A stretch of 64,000 nt of DNA from Vulcanimicrobiota bacterium (lineage in GTDB: Bacteria; Vulcanimicrobiota; Vulcanimicrobiia; Vulcanimicrobiales; Vulcanimicrobiaceae). Within the stretch, counting starts at the first letter, position 1. Every line of letters begins with the position of its first letter. The position numbers were made by a program, and so were the translations under genes. Below, piece after piece: positions 31,591-40,692 of the stretch. The notes beneath the pieces were generated by a model that saw only the letters and a list, made by a program, of their open reading frames with translations, was not told where the DNA came from and made no database searches. Location: the NCBI GenBank assembly GCA_003161435.1, contig PMOS01000012.1:62001-126000 (forward strand), written 5' to 3'.

Positions 31591-33064
31591 GGCTGCCCTC
31601 CCAGTGCGCGCGATATGCGGCGCGCGGCGCAGCGTCGTCTTTGGCTTGCGCCTTGAGCGCCTCGGCGAGCCCCCATTCGAGGTGCGGATCGTTCGGATAG
31701 CGCTTGAGCTCGGCGGCGAACACCGTCTCGGCCTCGGCGGGTTTAGCTGCCGCCAGCAGCGCCGCGCCGTACCCTTCGCCGATCGGCGTCTGCCAGGAAC
31801 TCTTAGGATCTCCCAGCGCAGCGTTCTTGGTCGCGTCGTACGCCCGGGCGTACCCGGCGACACGTCCCGCCGCGTCATGCGCCGCCAGCGCGATCATCGC
31901 GTCGCCGAGCCCCGCGCGGCCGCCCGTCCGGTCGCCCAGCTTGTTCAGCGCGGCGCGCGCGGTTTCGGCGTCGCCCTGACGTGCCGCTGCGATCAACCGC
32001 GCGAGCACCGCACTGCCGCCGCCGTCATTCTTGGTGAGCTGCAGGACCCGCGCGTCGTCGTGCAACCGCAACGCCGCCTTGATCTGCATCGTCGCGTCCT
32101 CGTGTTGTGCGAACGCGCGCGTCTGATCGTTGCGCCCCAGCGTCGTGAGCCCATAGAGCACGAAGTCGACGTCGTGGTCGTGATAGAGCCGCATGTATTG
32201 CTGGCCCGGTCCGTCGCCTTGCGCGAACCAGGCTTGGTCGTTCGCGACAGCCCGCTCGTTGTCGTCGACCAACCGTCCGTACTCCCCGAGTCGCGCCCAG
32301 ATGTGGCCGCTCACGTGCGGCAGGTGCGACGTTCCCGGCGGGTAGCCGTACGAGGCCAGCGCGTCCGCGTCCGAAACCGCATCGTGAGCCCGGTGCAGCT
32401 CTTCCATCAGATGGATGCGCAGGTGGTGCGCACCCAGGTTCGTCGGCTCGAGCGCGAGGGCGGCGTCGAGGTCGGAGATCATCTCGTTCGCCTTCGGCGT
32501 GACCGCATCGTGACCGTCGAACAGCGCATCCTCGGCGTTCCAGATCGCGAAGGCCGCGACGGTGAGCACGTTGGGGTCGTCGCGATGAGTCTTCGTCCAC
32601 GCGCTCAGCGCGTCGGCGTAGCGCACGAAGCGCTCCTTCTTGGTCCCTCGTGCGTACCGCTTCGAGACCGCGTCGATCAGCATGCGTTCGATCTCGCTCG
32701 CGCCGGCGAGGTGCTTGCGACCTTCGGCGGCTGCGGCTTCGCCGCGTTTGTCCCCTTCGGCCGTCCGCGGTCCGTTGATGTCGATCGTGTCGGCTTCACA
32801 CTCGCCCCAGTATGCCAGCGCGACGTTCGGATTGCGCGCCAGCGCCTCGCCGAACGCGACGCGCGCCTCGCCGACGTCGAACGCGTAGAGCATCATCACG
32901 CCGCGATCGATCAGCCGCTGCGTCGCGTCGTCAGCGCCTTGCACGGCCCAGTGTGCGCGCGCATCCTGCACGACCGGCGGTTGCGGCGGCGCGGTCTGCG
33001 CCGGAGCGGCGGGCGCGACGCCCAGCAGCGCACAGCCCAGCACCGCGAGGAGCGGGTGTCTCAT
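31562..33064 (-). CDS. Exported TPR-repeat protein
   Basis: 500 residues from ATG 33064 (MRHPLLAVLGCALLGVAPAA), chosen because it gives a clean signal peptide and an ATGA overlap with ybeY. The mature protein is helical with TPR-like units (FDVGEARVAFGEALARNPNV, LDAALALEPTNLGAHHLRIH, AETVFAAELKRYPNDPHLEW). Histidine-rich stretches GAHHLRIH and LPHVSGHIW are conserved in related large exported TPR proteins. Its function is not known. It interrupts the usual ybeY-dgkA adjacency. Confidence 0.82.
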   Translation of the reverse strand: MRHPLLAVLGCALLGVAPAAPAQTAPPQPPVVQDARAHWAVQGADDATQRLIDRGVMMLYAFDVGEARVAFGEALARNPNVALAYWGECEADTIDINGPRTAEGDKRGEAAAAEGRKHLAGASEIERMLIDAVSKRYARGTKKERFVRYADALSAWTKTHRDDPNVLTVAAFAIWNAEDALFDGHDAVTPKANEMISDLDAALALEPTNLGAHHLRIHLMEELHRAHDAVSDADALASYGYPPGTSHLPHVSGHIWARLGEYGRLVDDNERAVANDQAWFAQGDGPGQQYMRLYHDHDVDFVLYGLTTLGRNDQTRAFAQHEDATMQIKAALRLHDDARVLQLTKNDGGGSAVLARLIAAARQGDAETARAALNKLGDRTGGRAGLGDAMIALAAHDAAGRVAGYARAYDATKNAALGDPKSSWQTPIGEGYGAALLAAAKPAEAETVFAAELKRYPNDPHLEWGLAEALKAQAKDDAAPRAAYRAHWEGSRDLTLADLG

Positions 33065-33558
33065 CGCGGGCTCGATTCGAGGTAGGGCCACGGCATCCCG
33101 ATCGCCTCGGCCAGCCGCCGCTCTTCGGCTTCCATCACGCGCCGCTCGTCAGGTACGAGATGATCGTGCCCGGCCAGATGCAGCACGGAATGAATCAGCA
33201 GCCGCTGCACCTCGCGTTCGAGCGGCGCATCGTAATCGGCCGCTTGGCGGGCGGCGGTGTCGACGCTGACGACGATGTCGCCCAGCATCCGCTCGCGCGC
33301 GCGATCCGGCGCGATCGGCCGGGTACGAGCGGTTCGATCGAACGCTTCGGGAGCGAAGATCGGAAAGCTGAGCACGTCGGTCGGGTCATCCTTGCCGCGG
33401 TGCTCGCGGTTGAGCTCGCGCATCGCGCGATCGCGGACCAGCGTCAGCGAGACGCTCGACCCTGCTTCGCCGATCTCCGCCAACAGCCGTTCAACGGTCG
33501 CCGCGAGCGCGCGCGTATCGAGCCCGCTGCCGCGCGTTTGATTGGCGACGTAGATCAA
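33061..33558 (-). CDS. ybeY: Endoribonuclease YbeY
   Basis: YbeY is a zinc metalloprotein for 16S rRNA maturation and ribosome quality control. The signature here is HSVLHLAGHDH, matching the HxxxHxxGxxH zinc motif, preceded by NREHRGKDDPTDVLSFPIF and LGDIVVS. About 165 residues result from TTG 33558 (IYVANQTRG), the only start fitting the family N-terminus; longer frames overlap phoH. It follows phoH by 10 bases and overlaps the TPR gene by ATGA. Confidence 0.93.
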   Translation of the reverse strand: MIYVANQTRGSGLDTRALAATVERLLAEIGEAGSSVSLTLVRDRAMRELNREHRGKDDPTDVLSFPIFAPEAFDRTARTRPIAPDRARERMLGDIVVSVDTAARQAADYDAPLEREVQRLLIHSVLHLAGHDHLVPDERRVMEAEERRLAEAIGMPWPYLESSPR

Positions 33559-33568
33559 CGACCGCCCA

Positions 33569-34522
33569 TCACGCCTCGCGTTCGCGCGAGAGCCGGTCGT
33601 AGGCGGCCACGATGCGCCCGACGAGCGGATGCCGAACGACGTCCGTCTCGTCCAAGCGAACGACGCGCACGTCGTCGACCTCGGCGAACAGCCGCTCCAC
33701 GTCGAGGATCCCGCTGCGCAACCCGCGCGGCAGGTCGATCTGCGTGTCGTCGCCGTTGACGACCATCTTGGAGCCGGCACCGATTCGCGTGAGGAACATC
33801 TTGAGCTGCTCGTGCGTCGCGTTCTGCGCCTCGTCGAGGATGATGAACGCATCGCTGAGGGTGCGGCCGCGCATGAACGCCAACGGCGCGACTTCGATCG
33901 TGCCGCGCTCGAGATACTTCTCGGTGGCACCGTTCTCGAGCAGTTCCTGCAACGCATCGTAGAGCGGCCGGAGATAGGGGTCGACTTTTTCCTTGAAGTC
34001 GCCAGGCAGAAAACCGAGCTTCTCTCCCGCATCGACGGCGGGCCGGGTGAGCACGATGCGCGAGACGTCACGGTTCTTGAGCGCGCGCACCGCCATGACG
34101 ATCGCCAAGAATGTCTTGCCCGTGCCGGCCGGACCGATCGCGAAGGTGAGCGTATTGCTGTCGATCGCCGCCGCGAGCGCGCGCTGTCCGTTCGTCTTGG
34201 GCCGAATCTCGCGACCGCGCGCGGTGGTCGCCAGCGTCGGCGGGATCCCGCGCTCACCGCTGGCGCGAGCGGCCAGCGCGACGTCGTCGGGGGTCACCTG
34301 CGTCCCCGACCGGGCCGCGGCGAGCATCGCGCTCAGGACGTCTTCGGCGCGGCGCACGGCGGTGCGGTCGCCGCTGACGTGCACGCGGTCGCCGTCCAAG
34401 CGCAGGACGACGGGGATGAGCGCTTCGAGCGCGTTGAGGTTCTGATCGCGGTAACCGCAGAATCGCAGGGGATCCGGCAGGCCGCCCAGGTCGAAGGTCG
34501 CCTCGCTGGTGATCGACGGCAT
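33569..34522 (-). CDS. phoH: PhoH-family ATPase (PhoL-like)
   Basis: 317 residues. Walker A is GPAGTGKT at 130-137, Walker B the AFIILDEAQNAT block, then MFLTRIGAGSKMVVNGDDTQ and the terminal LDETDVVRHPLVGRIVAAY. This is the short PhoH (YbeZ/PhoL) form, a KH-like N-terminus plus an RNA-helicase-like ATPase, that works with YbeY in rRNA processing. ybeY follows directly. Confidence 0.95.
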   Translation of the reverse strand: MPSITSEATFDLGGLPDPLRFCGYRDQNLNALEALIPVVLRLDGDRVHVSGDRTAVRRAEDVLSAMLAAARSGTQVTPDDVALAARASGERGIPPTLATTARGREIRPKTNGQRALAAAIDSNTLTFAIGPAGTGKTFLAIVMAVRALKNRDVSRIVLTRPAVDAGEKLGFLPGDFKEKVDPYLRPLYDALQELLENGATEKYLERGTIEVAPLAFMRGRTLSDAFIILDEAQNATHEQLKMFLTRIGAGSKMVVNGDDTQIDLPRGLRSGILDVERLFAEVDDVRVVRLDETDVVRHPLVGRIVAAYDRLSREREA

Positions 34523-34557
34523 CTTCCCCTACAACGGCGTTGCGCAGCGGGAAGGTG

Positions 34558-34968
34558 TCAACGCAGCGCGACGGGCGGCGCGAGAATCTCGGCCAGGATG
34601 ACGGCCGTACGCGCGTGGGCGGAATCGCCGAACGCGCCGCGCAGCACCGGGGACGCCAGGGCGGCCGGCGGCGGATCTCCCGGCGCGCTGACGGTGCGCG
34701 CGGGTGCCGGACGGATGGGTATCGTGCGCGGCTGCACCGGTGGCGGCGCCGCGACGCTCCGCGGCGGTGCAGCCGCCGCCGGCGCGGCGGCCACCGTCCC
34801 CGGCGGTTGAAGCGCGCGCCGGGTGAGCGCCGCCTGCCGCGCAAGCGTGGCTTTTTGGCGCTTGGCAACCCAGCTGACGAGGCCGCCGAGGACCGCGATC
34901 AGCCAGATGGCACCGCCGGCGTGGCTGATCGCCCATTGCAGCGAGTCTGCAGCGTCGGCGAGCAACAT
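34558..34968 (-). CDS. Small membrane protein with Pro/Ala-rich tail
   Basis: 136 residues. One membrane helix lies at about 17-36 (GGAIWLIAVLGGLVSWVAKR), then a basic patch, then a long Pro/Ala/Val-rich cytoplasmic tail. The start ATG 34968 shares its A with the floA stop (TGATG). In Firmicutes the corresponding slot holds yqfB/yqfC/yqfD; no similarity to them is evident. Its placement suggests a role with the flotillin-like FloA, but that is inference. Confidence 0.65.
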   Translation of the reverse strand: MLLADAADSLQWAISHAGGAIWLIAVLGGLVSWVAKRQKATLARQAALTRRALQPPGTVAAAPAAAAPPRSVAAPPPVQPRTIPIRPAPARTVSAPGDPPPAALASPVLRGAFGDSAHARTAVILAEILAPPVALR

Positions 34969-35969
34969 CACTGCTGCGGGGCACCACCGCCGGCGGGCGA
35001 TTGCCCGTCGGTTGCGACCGTCGAACCGATCGCGCCGCGCATCTCGGTGTCGGCCTTGACGTTGTTGAGCTTGTAATAGTCCATCACGCCGAGGTGACCG
35101 GCGGTGAATGCTTGCGCGATCGCGGCCGGGATCTGCGCCTCGGCCTCGACGACCTTGGCGCGCATCCGCTGCGTCTCGGCCTTCATCTCCTGTTCGGCCG
35201 CTTGCGCCGCGTACTGTCGCTCGGCGGCCTTCGCTTGCGCGATGCGACGGTCGGCCTCGGCTTGCGTCGTCTGCAGATCGGCCCCGATGTTCTTGCCGAC
35301 GTCGACATCGGCGATGTCGATCGAGACGATCTCGAACGCGGTACCGGCGTCGAGTCCTTTGGCCAGCACGGCTTTGGAGATGCGGTCGGGGTATTCGAGG
35401 ACTTCCTTGTGATCGGCGGCCGCGCCGACCGCGCTGACGACGCCTTCGCCGACGCGCGCGACGATCGTCGGCTCGCCCGCGCCGCCGACGTAACGGTCGA
35501 GATTCGAACGCACCGTGATCCGCGCTTTGACGTTGAGCTGAATCCCGTTCTGCGCGACACCCTGGAAGATCGGCGTCTCGATCACTTTCGGGTTCACCGA
35601 CGTCTGCAGGGCTTCGAGCACGTCGCGCCCGGCCAAGTCGATCGCGGCCGCACGCTGCCACTCCAGCGGGATCTGCGCGCGCTGGGCGGCGATCATCGCC
35701 AGCACGCACTTGTCGATGTTACCGCCGGCCAGAATGTGCGATTGCAGCTGGTCGACCGTGAGCGGCAGGCCTGCCTTGCGCGCGCGCACCAGCGCGGCGA
35801 CGAGCACGCCGGCCGGGACGCCGATGATTCGCATCCGGATGAGAGAACCGATCGAGAGCGGCACGCCCGCAGCGATCGTGCGAATCCACAAGCCCAGCGG
35901 GAAGTAGTACAGGAACAGGATGATCCCGATGAGCACCGCGACGAAGATGACGATCGCGAACAGTCCCAT
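34968..35969 (-). CDS. floA: Flotillin-like protein FloA
   Basis: 333 residues. An N-terminal hydrophobic hairpin/anchor ([20 protein letters not shown]) is followed by [20 protein letters not shown], a SPFH-type domain, and an Ala/Glu/Lys/Gln-rich coiled coil at about 235-300 ([20 protein letters not shown]). FloA organises functional membrane microdomains. The Shine-Dalgarno GGAGG overlaps the nfeD stop, so the nfeD-floA pair is coupled as in Bacillus. Confidence 0.95.
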   Translation of the reverse strand: MGLFAIVIFVAVLIGIILFLYYFPLGLWIRTIAAGVPLSIGSLIRMRIIGVPAGVLVAALVRARKAGLPLTVDQLQSHILAGGNIDKCVLAMIAAQRAQIPLEWQRAAAIDLAGRDVLEALQTSVNPKVIETPIFQGVAQNGIQLNVKARITVRSNLDRYVGGAGEPTIVARVGEGVVSAVGAAADHKEVLEYPDRISKAVLAKGLDAGTAFEIVSIDIADVDVGKNIGADLQTTQAEADRRIAQAKAAERQYAAQAAEQEMKAETQRMRAKVVEAEAQIPAAIAQAFTAGHLGVMDYYKLNNVKADTEMRGAIGSTVATDGQSPAGGGAPQQ

Positions 35970-35972
35970 GCG

Positions 35973-37274
35973 CTAACCTCCTGCGTCGGGGCGCACGAAG
36001 ATGCGAGCCCCCTCAACGCGAGTAACCCGAACGGGTGTTCCGGCCGGGACGAACTCCCCCTCCGTCAACACGTCTTCGCGAACGTCGCCGAACGCCGCCA
36101 CGCCGGCCGGCCGCAGGAACGACACGGCGACGCCGCTCGCGCCCAACAGATGGCGGTGATCGGCACTGGCGACGTAGTCGGGGCCTTGCGTGCCGGCGAA
36201 CATCAGCCGCTTGACGAACGCGTTCTCAGGGAGCACGCGCTGGAGCAGCGCGAACGCGACCGCGCTCAGCACGATCGCGATTGCCAGTGCCTGCAGGGCG
36301 CCGACGAAGAACGGGATGCCGAAGGCGAGCAGCACCGATGCCACCAGGATGAGGATGCCCAACACACCGGCGACCCCGTGCCCGGGCAGCACGTGCAACT
36401 CGAACAGGATCAGCAGCAGCCCGACCAGTGCGAGCGCCAAAACCAGCCCGTTCGAGAATCCGCCGTAGATGTGCGTGCCGAAGAACAGCGCGAGCGACGC
36501 CGCCCCGATCGCGCCGGCCACGCCGTGCAGCGTCTGCAGTTCGATCAGCAGGCCCAAGAACCCGATCGCCAACAGGATGCCGCTGATCTCCGGGCTGGTC
36601 GCGATGCGCGCAACTTGCTCGGCGAACGAGTACTGCGCGGTCGCGCGCGTCGCGTTCGCGACGCCGAAGTACGTGAGGGCCTTGTCCAGCGAACCGACCG
36701 TCGCCTCCGAGAAGCCGGCCTGGCGCGCTTGGTCGGCCGAAAGGTTGAGAATCCCGCCCGGCGGCTTGTACGCCGGCGCGTCAACGCTAGTGTCGACCAT
36801 TGCCGCCGCGAGCGTCGGATTGCGGTGAAAGCGCGCGGCGGTCGACCGGAATTCGGCACGCACCGCCGAGACGGTCTTGGGATCGTGCGGGATCGGCTGC
36901 GCCGAACCGATCGACCCGCCGTCCTCGACGACGATCCGCGACGCGGCCAGCGAAACCAACGCGCCGGCCGACCAGGCGCGCTCGACGTATGCGTAGACCG
37001 GAACCTCGCTGCCGAACAGCGCGTCCCTGATCTCCGTACCGGACTGGACGAGGCCGCCGAAGGTGTTCACGTCCAGCACGATCGCCCGGGCGTGGTCGGC
37101 CTTCGCTTCGGCGACGGCGCGGGCGACGAAGTGCGCCATCCCCTCGTCGATCGTCCCGTTGATCGGGACGATCTCGACCGTGCCCTGGTCCGGCGTCGCC
37201 AGAGCAGCGTGCACCCCGGCGGAGAGGACTCCGCCCAGGAGGCACAGCGTCACGAGCAAGCGGCGAGCGATCAC
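35973..37274 (-). CDS. nfeD: NfeD-like membrane serine protease (ClpP-class)
   Basis: 433 residues. It has a signal peptide, a ClpP/crotonase-type protease domain (VPINGTIDEGMAHFVARAV, then AYVERAWSAGALVSLAASRI with the nucleophile Ser), then 4-5 TM helices and a C-terminal OB-fold NfeD domain (REDVLTEGEFVPAGTPVRV). NfeD proteases cleave membrane proteins such as stomatin/flotillin partners. It lies directly upstream of floA. Confidence 0.93.
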   Translation of the reverse strand: MIARRLLVTLCLLGGVLSAGVHAALATPDQGTVEIVPINGTIDEGMAHFVARAVAEAKADHARAIVLDVNTFGGLVQSGTEIRDALFGSEVPVYAYVERAWSAGALVSLAASRIVVEDGGSIGSAQPIPHDPKTVSAVRAEFRSTAARFHRNPTLAAAMVDTSVDAPAYKPPGGILNLSADQARQAGFSEATVGSLDKALTYFGVANATRATAQYSFAEQVARIATSPEISGILLAIGFLGLLIELQTLHGVAGAIGAASLALFFGTHIYGGFSNGLVLALALVGLLLILFELHVLPGHGVAGVLGILILVASVLLAFGIPFFVGALQALAIAIVLSAVAFALLQRVLPENAFVKRLMFAGTQGPDYVASADHRHLLGASGVAVSFLRPAGVAAFGDVREDVLTEGEFVPAGTPVRVTRVEGARIFVRPDAGG

Positions 37275-37304
37275 GACCGTGACTACCGGCCGCCGCCGGG
37301 GGAG

Positions 37305-37751
37305 TTACGCCGAAGCGAGCTCTTCGCTCACGATCTGCCGGATCGCGTTGCCGTCGGCCAGCCCCTTGAGTTGCGGCACGACCGCTTTCATGACGGCGCC
37401 CTGGTTCCGCCCCTCAGGCGGCAGGGCGGCCAGCGCGTCGCGAACGACCGCTCGAATCTCCTCCGCCGATTTCTGGGCCGGCAGGTAGGTCAGCAAGATC
37501 TCACGCTCGCGCGTCTCCTTCGCCGCCAGCTCGTCGCGACCGGCCTTGCTGAACTGCTCGATCGAGTCGCTGCGCTGCTTGACGAGCCGTTGCACGACGG
37601 CAAGCTGGTCGGCGTCGGAGAGGTCGGCGCCTGCCTCGATGCGCCGGTAGTCGAACGCGGACAGAACGCTGCGCAACGTGTCGAGCCGCACTTGGTCGCG
37701 CGCCCGCATCGCGTCCTTGAGGTCTGTGCCGATCTGCTCCTTGATGGTCAC
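37305..37751 (-). CDS. yqeY: GatB/YqeY-domain protein
   Basis: 148 residues of the YqeY family: LKDAMRARDQVRLDTLRSVL, SDADQLAVVQRLVKQRSDSI, KETREREILLTYLP and GAVMKAVVPQLKGLADGNAI. It resembles the tRNA-binding tail of GatB; its exact role is unknown. The start GTG 37751 forms a GTGA overlap with one frame of the TonB-receptor remnant upstream. Confidence 0.94.
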   Translation of the reverse strand: MTIKEQIGTDLKDAMRARDQVRLDTLRSVLSAFDYRRIEAGADLSDADQLAVVQRLVKQRSDSIEQFSKAGRDELAAKETREREILLTYLPAQKSAEEIRAVVRDALAALPPEGRNQGAVMKAVVPQLKGLADGNAIRQIVSEELASA

Positions 37752-38345
37752 GCGCTCAGCGGCCGGAGTGGAATCGTATTTGCAGCCGGATGATCCGCGG
37801 CGGCGCGGAGATCCGGATCGGGATGAACGAGATCTGCGCCTCGTTCCCGGCCGCGTCGACCGAGCCCGCGACGATCGGCGTACCCGGCACCCGGCGTCGC
37901 GAGATACGTTCCGAAGTTGTTCGTGTTCAGCAAGTTCTGCACACCGACGTGAAGTTCGACGTTCTTGCTGACCGGTCGCCGAAGCGTGAAGTCGACCTGG
38001 GTGAACGGCGGTTGAAAATACGCGTTGTTCCTGCCTTCGTAGTCGGCGCCGAGCGCAGCGAACGTTCCGTCGCGCCAGGTGTAGGTGAGCTGCCCGTACC
38101 CTTTGAGATACGGCAGGCACGTCGGGATACCCGGCGCGGCGACGCCGTTCCCGCAGATCTGCACGTTATTGACCGGGAAGCCGCCCCGCCGCTGTATAGC
38201 GACGCCGGTAATCCCGACACGATGGAGCGCTCGGCGGCGGCGCTCAGATTGAAACCGAGTCCCGCGAGTGGCGCATAGCGATACTTGACCGTCGCCGGCG
38301 CTCTGGCGCGTCCCAGTTCCATGCCGCTCTTTTTGACCGACCGAG
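37752..38345 (-). pseudogene. TonB-dependent receptor, C-terminal remnant with frameshifts
   Basis: Three frames together read as the end of an outer-membrane receptor barrel: YRYAPLAGLGFNLSAAAERS and ASLYSGG; then, shifted, GFPVNNVQICGNG, YGQLTYTWRDGTFAALGADY, TQVDFTLRRPVSKNVELHVG and VQNLLNTNNFGTYLATPGAG; then, shifted again, TPIVAGSVDAAGNEAQISF to a stop near the yqeY start. The N-terminal plug and most strands are missing. At least two frameshifts make it a pseudogene, and it separates rpsU from yqeY. Confidence 0.75.
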
Positions 38346-38400
38346 AGCGCTCATTCCTTCGCCATATGGCCAACCCCGCGGCCGCCGTCGTGCACAGCCC

Positions 38401-38440
38401 CAAAAGGAATCGGCGCCCGCGAGATGTCGCGAGCGCCGAT
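38401..38440 (-). terminator. Rho-independent terminator of rpsU
   Basis: On the minus strand ATCGGCGC and GCGCCGAT close a hairpin with inner TCGCGA/TCGCGG pairing, followed by TCCTTTTG. It lies 20 bases past the rpsU stop. Confidence 0.75.
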
Positions 38441-38460
38441 AGAATCCTGGCCTTGCTCTG

Positions 38461-38631
38461 CTAGCTGCGGCGCTTGCGCGCGGCAGCGCTCTTCTTCTTG
38501 CGGCGGACGCTGGGCTTCTCGTAGTGCTCGTGCTTGCGCGCTTCAGCCAGGACGCCGGCCTTCTGGGTCGCCTTCTTGAAGCGACGCAGAGCGCTCTCGA
38601 TCGTTTCACCCGGTGCGACTCGAATCTCCAT
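38461..38631 (-). CDS. rpsU: 30S ribosomal protein bS21
   Basis: 56 residues, [20 protein letters not shown], then [20 protein letters not shown], the standard bS21 sequence with its basic tail. ATG 38631 is preceded by GGGAGGTG. A longer frame starting at 38691 is rejected because it adds non-conserved residues. It follows the HIT gene on the same strand. Confidence 0.95.
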   Translation of the reverse strand: MEIRVAPGETIESALRRFKKATQKAGVLAEARKHEHYEKPSVRRKKKSAAARKRRS

Positions 38632-38746
38632 TACTACGAAACACCTCCCTCCGCCACGGCAAAGCCGTATCGTGACCCGGTCAGGGCCCAACGAAGGACG
38701 ATACCACAGGACGCAGCACCCGTCTACCAGGAATCCTTGCGCAGGC

Positions 38747-39097
38747 TCATCCTGGGGGCCAGGTCATGTGGCGGCCGGCGAGGACGTGCGCGTGGAGGTG
38801 ATGGACCGTCTGTCCGCCGTCGGGCCCCTCGTTCATGACCACCCGGTAACCGTCGCGGCCGAACCGCCGGCCGATCTCCGACGCGGCGGACAGAAACCTC
38901 GCGGCTCGATCGCCGCCGGCGGACGCGACGAAGTCGCTGAGATGCGCCGCATGTTCGGTCGGCACCACGAGCACGTGCGTCGGCGCCTGCGGGTTGAGGT
39001 CGCGAAACGCCACCACGTGCTCGTCGCGCAGCACTTCGTCGGCGGGGATCTCGCGGCGAACGATCTTGCAGAAGAGACACGCGTCGTCGGTGGCCAC
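38747..39097 (-). CDS. HIT-family nucleotide-binding protein (HINT type)
   Basis: 116 residues with the histidine-triad motif [10 protein letters not shown] (His100, His102, His104), CxxC near the N-terminus ([13 protein letters not shown]) and [19 protein letters not shown] proteins hydrolyse nucleoside phosphoramidates such as aminoacyl-AMP. It starts 5 bases past the substrate-binding-protein gene and leads on to rpsU. Confidence 0.94.
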   Translation of the reverse strand: MATDDACLFCKIVRREIPADEVLRDEHVVAFRDLNPQAPTHVLVVPTEHAAHLSDFVASAGGDRAARFLSAASEIGRRFGRDGYRVVMNEGPDGGQTVHHLHAHVLAGRHMTWPPG

Positions 39098-39102
39098 TGC
39101 GT

Positions 39103-40692
39103 TTAGCTCCCGTGGATGAGGTTGAAGTGGTACGTCGTGTTCGGACTGGGGATGAAGCCTTTGAGCGTCGCCTTCAGCACGACCGGCACGGAGGTGTGCA
39201 CGAGCGGGATCGCCGGCACCTGGTCGTGCACCATTGCGTTCGCCTGCCGGTACACGAGCTTGCGCTGCGTGTCGTCGACCGTCGTCTGACCGGCCAGCAT
39301 GAGACGGTGAAATGCCGCATCGCGCCAGAACGAATAGTTCTGCGCGGTCCCGTCGGTGTGCGCGGAATCTTGGTCGAGCAGCGGGTAAAAGAAATTGTCC
39401 GGATCGCCGTTGTCACCCGACCAGCCGATGAGGCACATGTCGTGCTGGCCGTGCTTGATCTTGTCGAGGAAAACGCCCCACTCCGCGGGCTGCAGCGTCA
39501 CGATGATCCCGGCCTCGCGCAACTCGGCCTGCAACGTCTCGGCGACACGCTGCGGCTCGGGCAGATACGGCCGCGGCGCGGTCGAGTAGCTCAGCGTCGT
39601 CGTGATCCCGTTCGGAAAGCCGGCGGCGGCGAGCAGCGCGCGCGCTTTCGCGGGATCGTGCGGGTACGCTTTCACCGACGGGTTCTCGCCGAGCATCCCG
39701 GGCGGGGTCCAATTATCCGCCACGACCGCGCCGGCCGAATAGAGGTTCTTGGCCATCGCGGCGGCGTCGATCGCGTAGGCCACGGCTTGCCGCACGCGCA
39801 GGTCGCCGAACGGCTTCTTCTCGACGTCCATCGCGAGGTAGCTCACGTTGTTGGACGGCTGTTCGGCCACCCGAAGCCCGGCCTGCGATGCCAGCGTCTT
39901 CGCGTCATCGGGACGCGGATCGGTCAGCATGTCGATGTCGCCCTTCTCGATCGACAGCACGCTGGTCGCCTGATCCGGTATGTCGCGGATGATCACGGTC
40001 GGAAAGGCCGGCTTGGGGCCGGGGAAATGCGGGTTCGCAACCAACGTGATGTGATCGTCGCGCTGCCACTCCGCCACGGCGTAGGCGCCGCTGCCGACGG
40101 GTTTGAGCTCGAAGGCCTTGGGGTCGGCCGTAATCGCCGTCGGCGAGCCGATCCCGAACGACGGTTCGGCGATGTCGCGCAGAAACGGTCCCAGCGGTCG
40201 AGCGAGCGTGATCACCACGCGGGTCGCGTTGGGGGCTTGCACGTCGGCGATCGCGCCGGGAAAACCGCCGAAGTCGTCGGCGTAGTACGAGTACGCGAAG
40301 TTGCCGTGGGCGGGATTTGTTTGGAGCCGCCAGCGATCGAAGTTGAACTTCACCGCCCTCGCGTCGAGCGGGGTTCCATCGGAGAACACGAGGTGCGGGC
40401 GCAACTCGAAGGTCCATACTTTGCCGCCGGCGCCGGACGACCAGCGCATTGCCGCGTCGCCGACGATGTCGAACGTACCGGGCCTGAAGGTGACCAGGTT
40501 CTGCAGCACCTCGCTGGTCGTGTTGAGCGACAGCCCGTCGGTCGCATGCGACGGATCGAGCACGACGGCGTCTTTCACGCGTGCCATCACCAGCGCCGGT
40601 CCGCCGCTCGACGCCGTGTCCCCGCCCCCACACGCACTCAATCCAACCGCAAGTACGATTGCCGCGATCAAGGCCGCGGCGGATCGCCCCAT
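39103..40692 (-). CDS. Peptide-type ABC substrate-binding lipoprotein (family 5)
   Basis: 529 residues from ATG 40692, which shares a base with the upstream stop (TAATG). It has a lipobox (GLSAC) and a mature SBP_bac_5 fold: SSGAGGKVWTFELRPHLVFS, LDARAVKFNFDRWRL, NVSYLAMDVEKKPFGDLRVR and LIGWSGDNGDPDNFFYPLLD, motifs of dipeptide/oligopeptide-binding DppA/OppA proteins. No permease or ATPase genes are nearby, so it may share a transporter encoded elsewhere. DppA-type proteins can also bind haem or glutathione. Confidence 0.92.
   Translation of the reverse strand: MGRSAAALIAAIVLAVGLSACGGGDTASSGGPALVMARVKDAVVLDPSHATDGLSLNTTSEVLQNLVTFRPGTFDIVGDAAMRWSSGAGGKVWTFELRPHLVFSDGTPLDARAVKFNFDRWRLQTNPAHGNFAYSYYADDFGGFPGAIADVQAPNATRVVITLARPLGPFLRDIAEPSFGIGSPTAITADPKAFELKPVGSGAYAVAEWQRDDHITLVANPHFPGPKPAFPTVIIRDIPDQATSVLSIEKGDIDMLTDPRPDDAKTLASQAGLRVAEQPSNNVSYLAMDVEKKPFGDLRVRQAVAYAIDAAAMAKNLYSAGAVVADNWTPPGMLGENPSVKAYPHDPAKARALLAAAGFPNGITTTLSYSTAPRPYLPEPQRVAETLQAELREAGIIVTLQPAEWGVFLDKIKHGQHDMCLIGWSGDNGDPDNFFYPLLDQDSAHTDGTAQNYSFWRDAAFHRLMLAGQTTVDDTQRKLVYRQANAMVHDQVPAIPLVHTSVPVVLKATLKGFIPSPNTTYHFNLIHGS

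Noticed and set aside
35001-37793. A 930-codon plus-strand frame opposite floA and nfeD
   Set aside because: It is antisense to clearly conserved genes, and its translation is Arg/His/Asp-rich without domains. Such mirror frames arise in GC-rich DNA.
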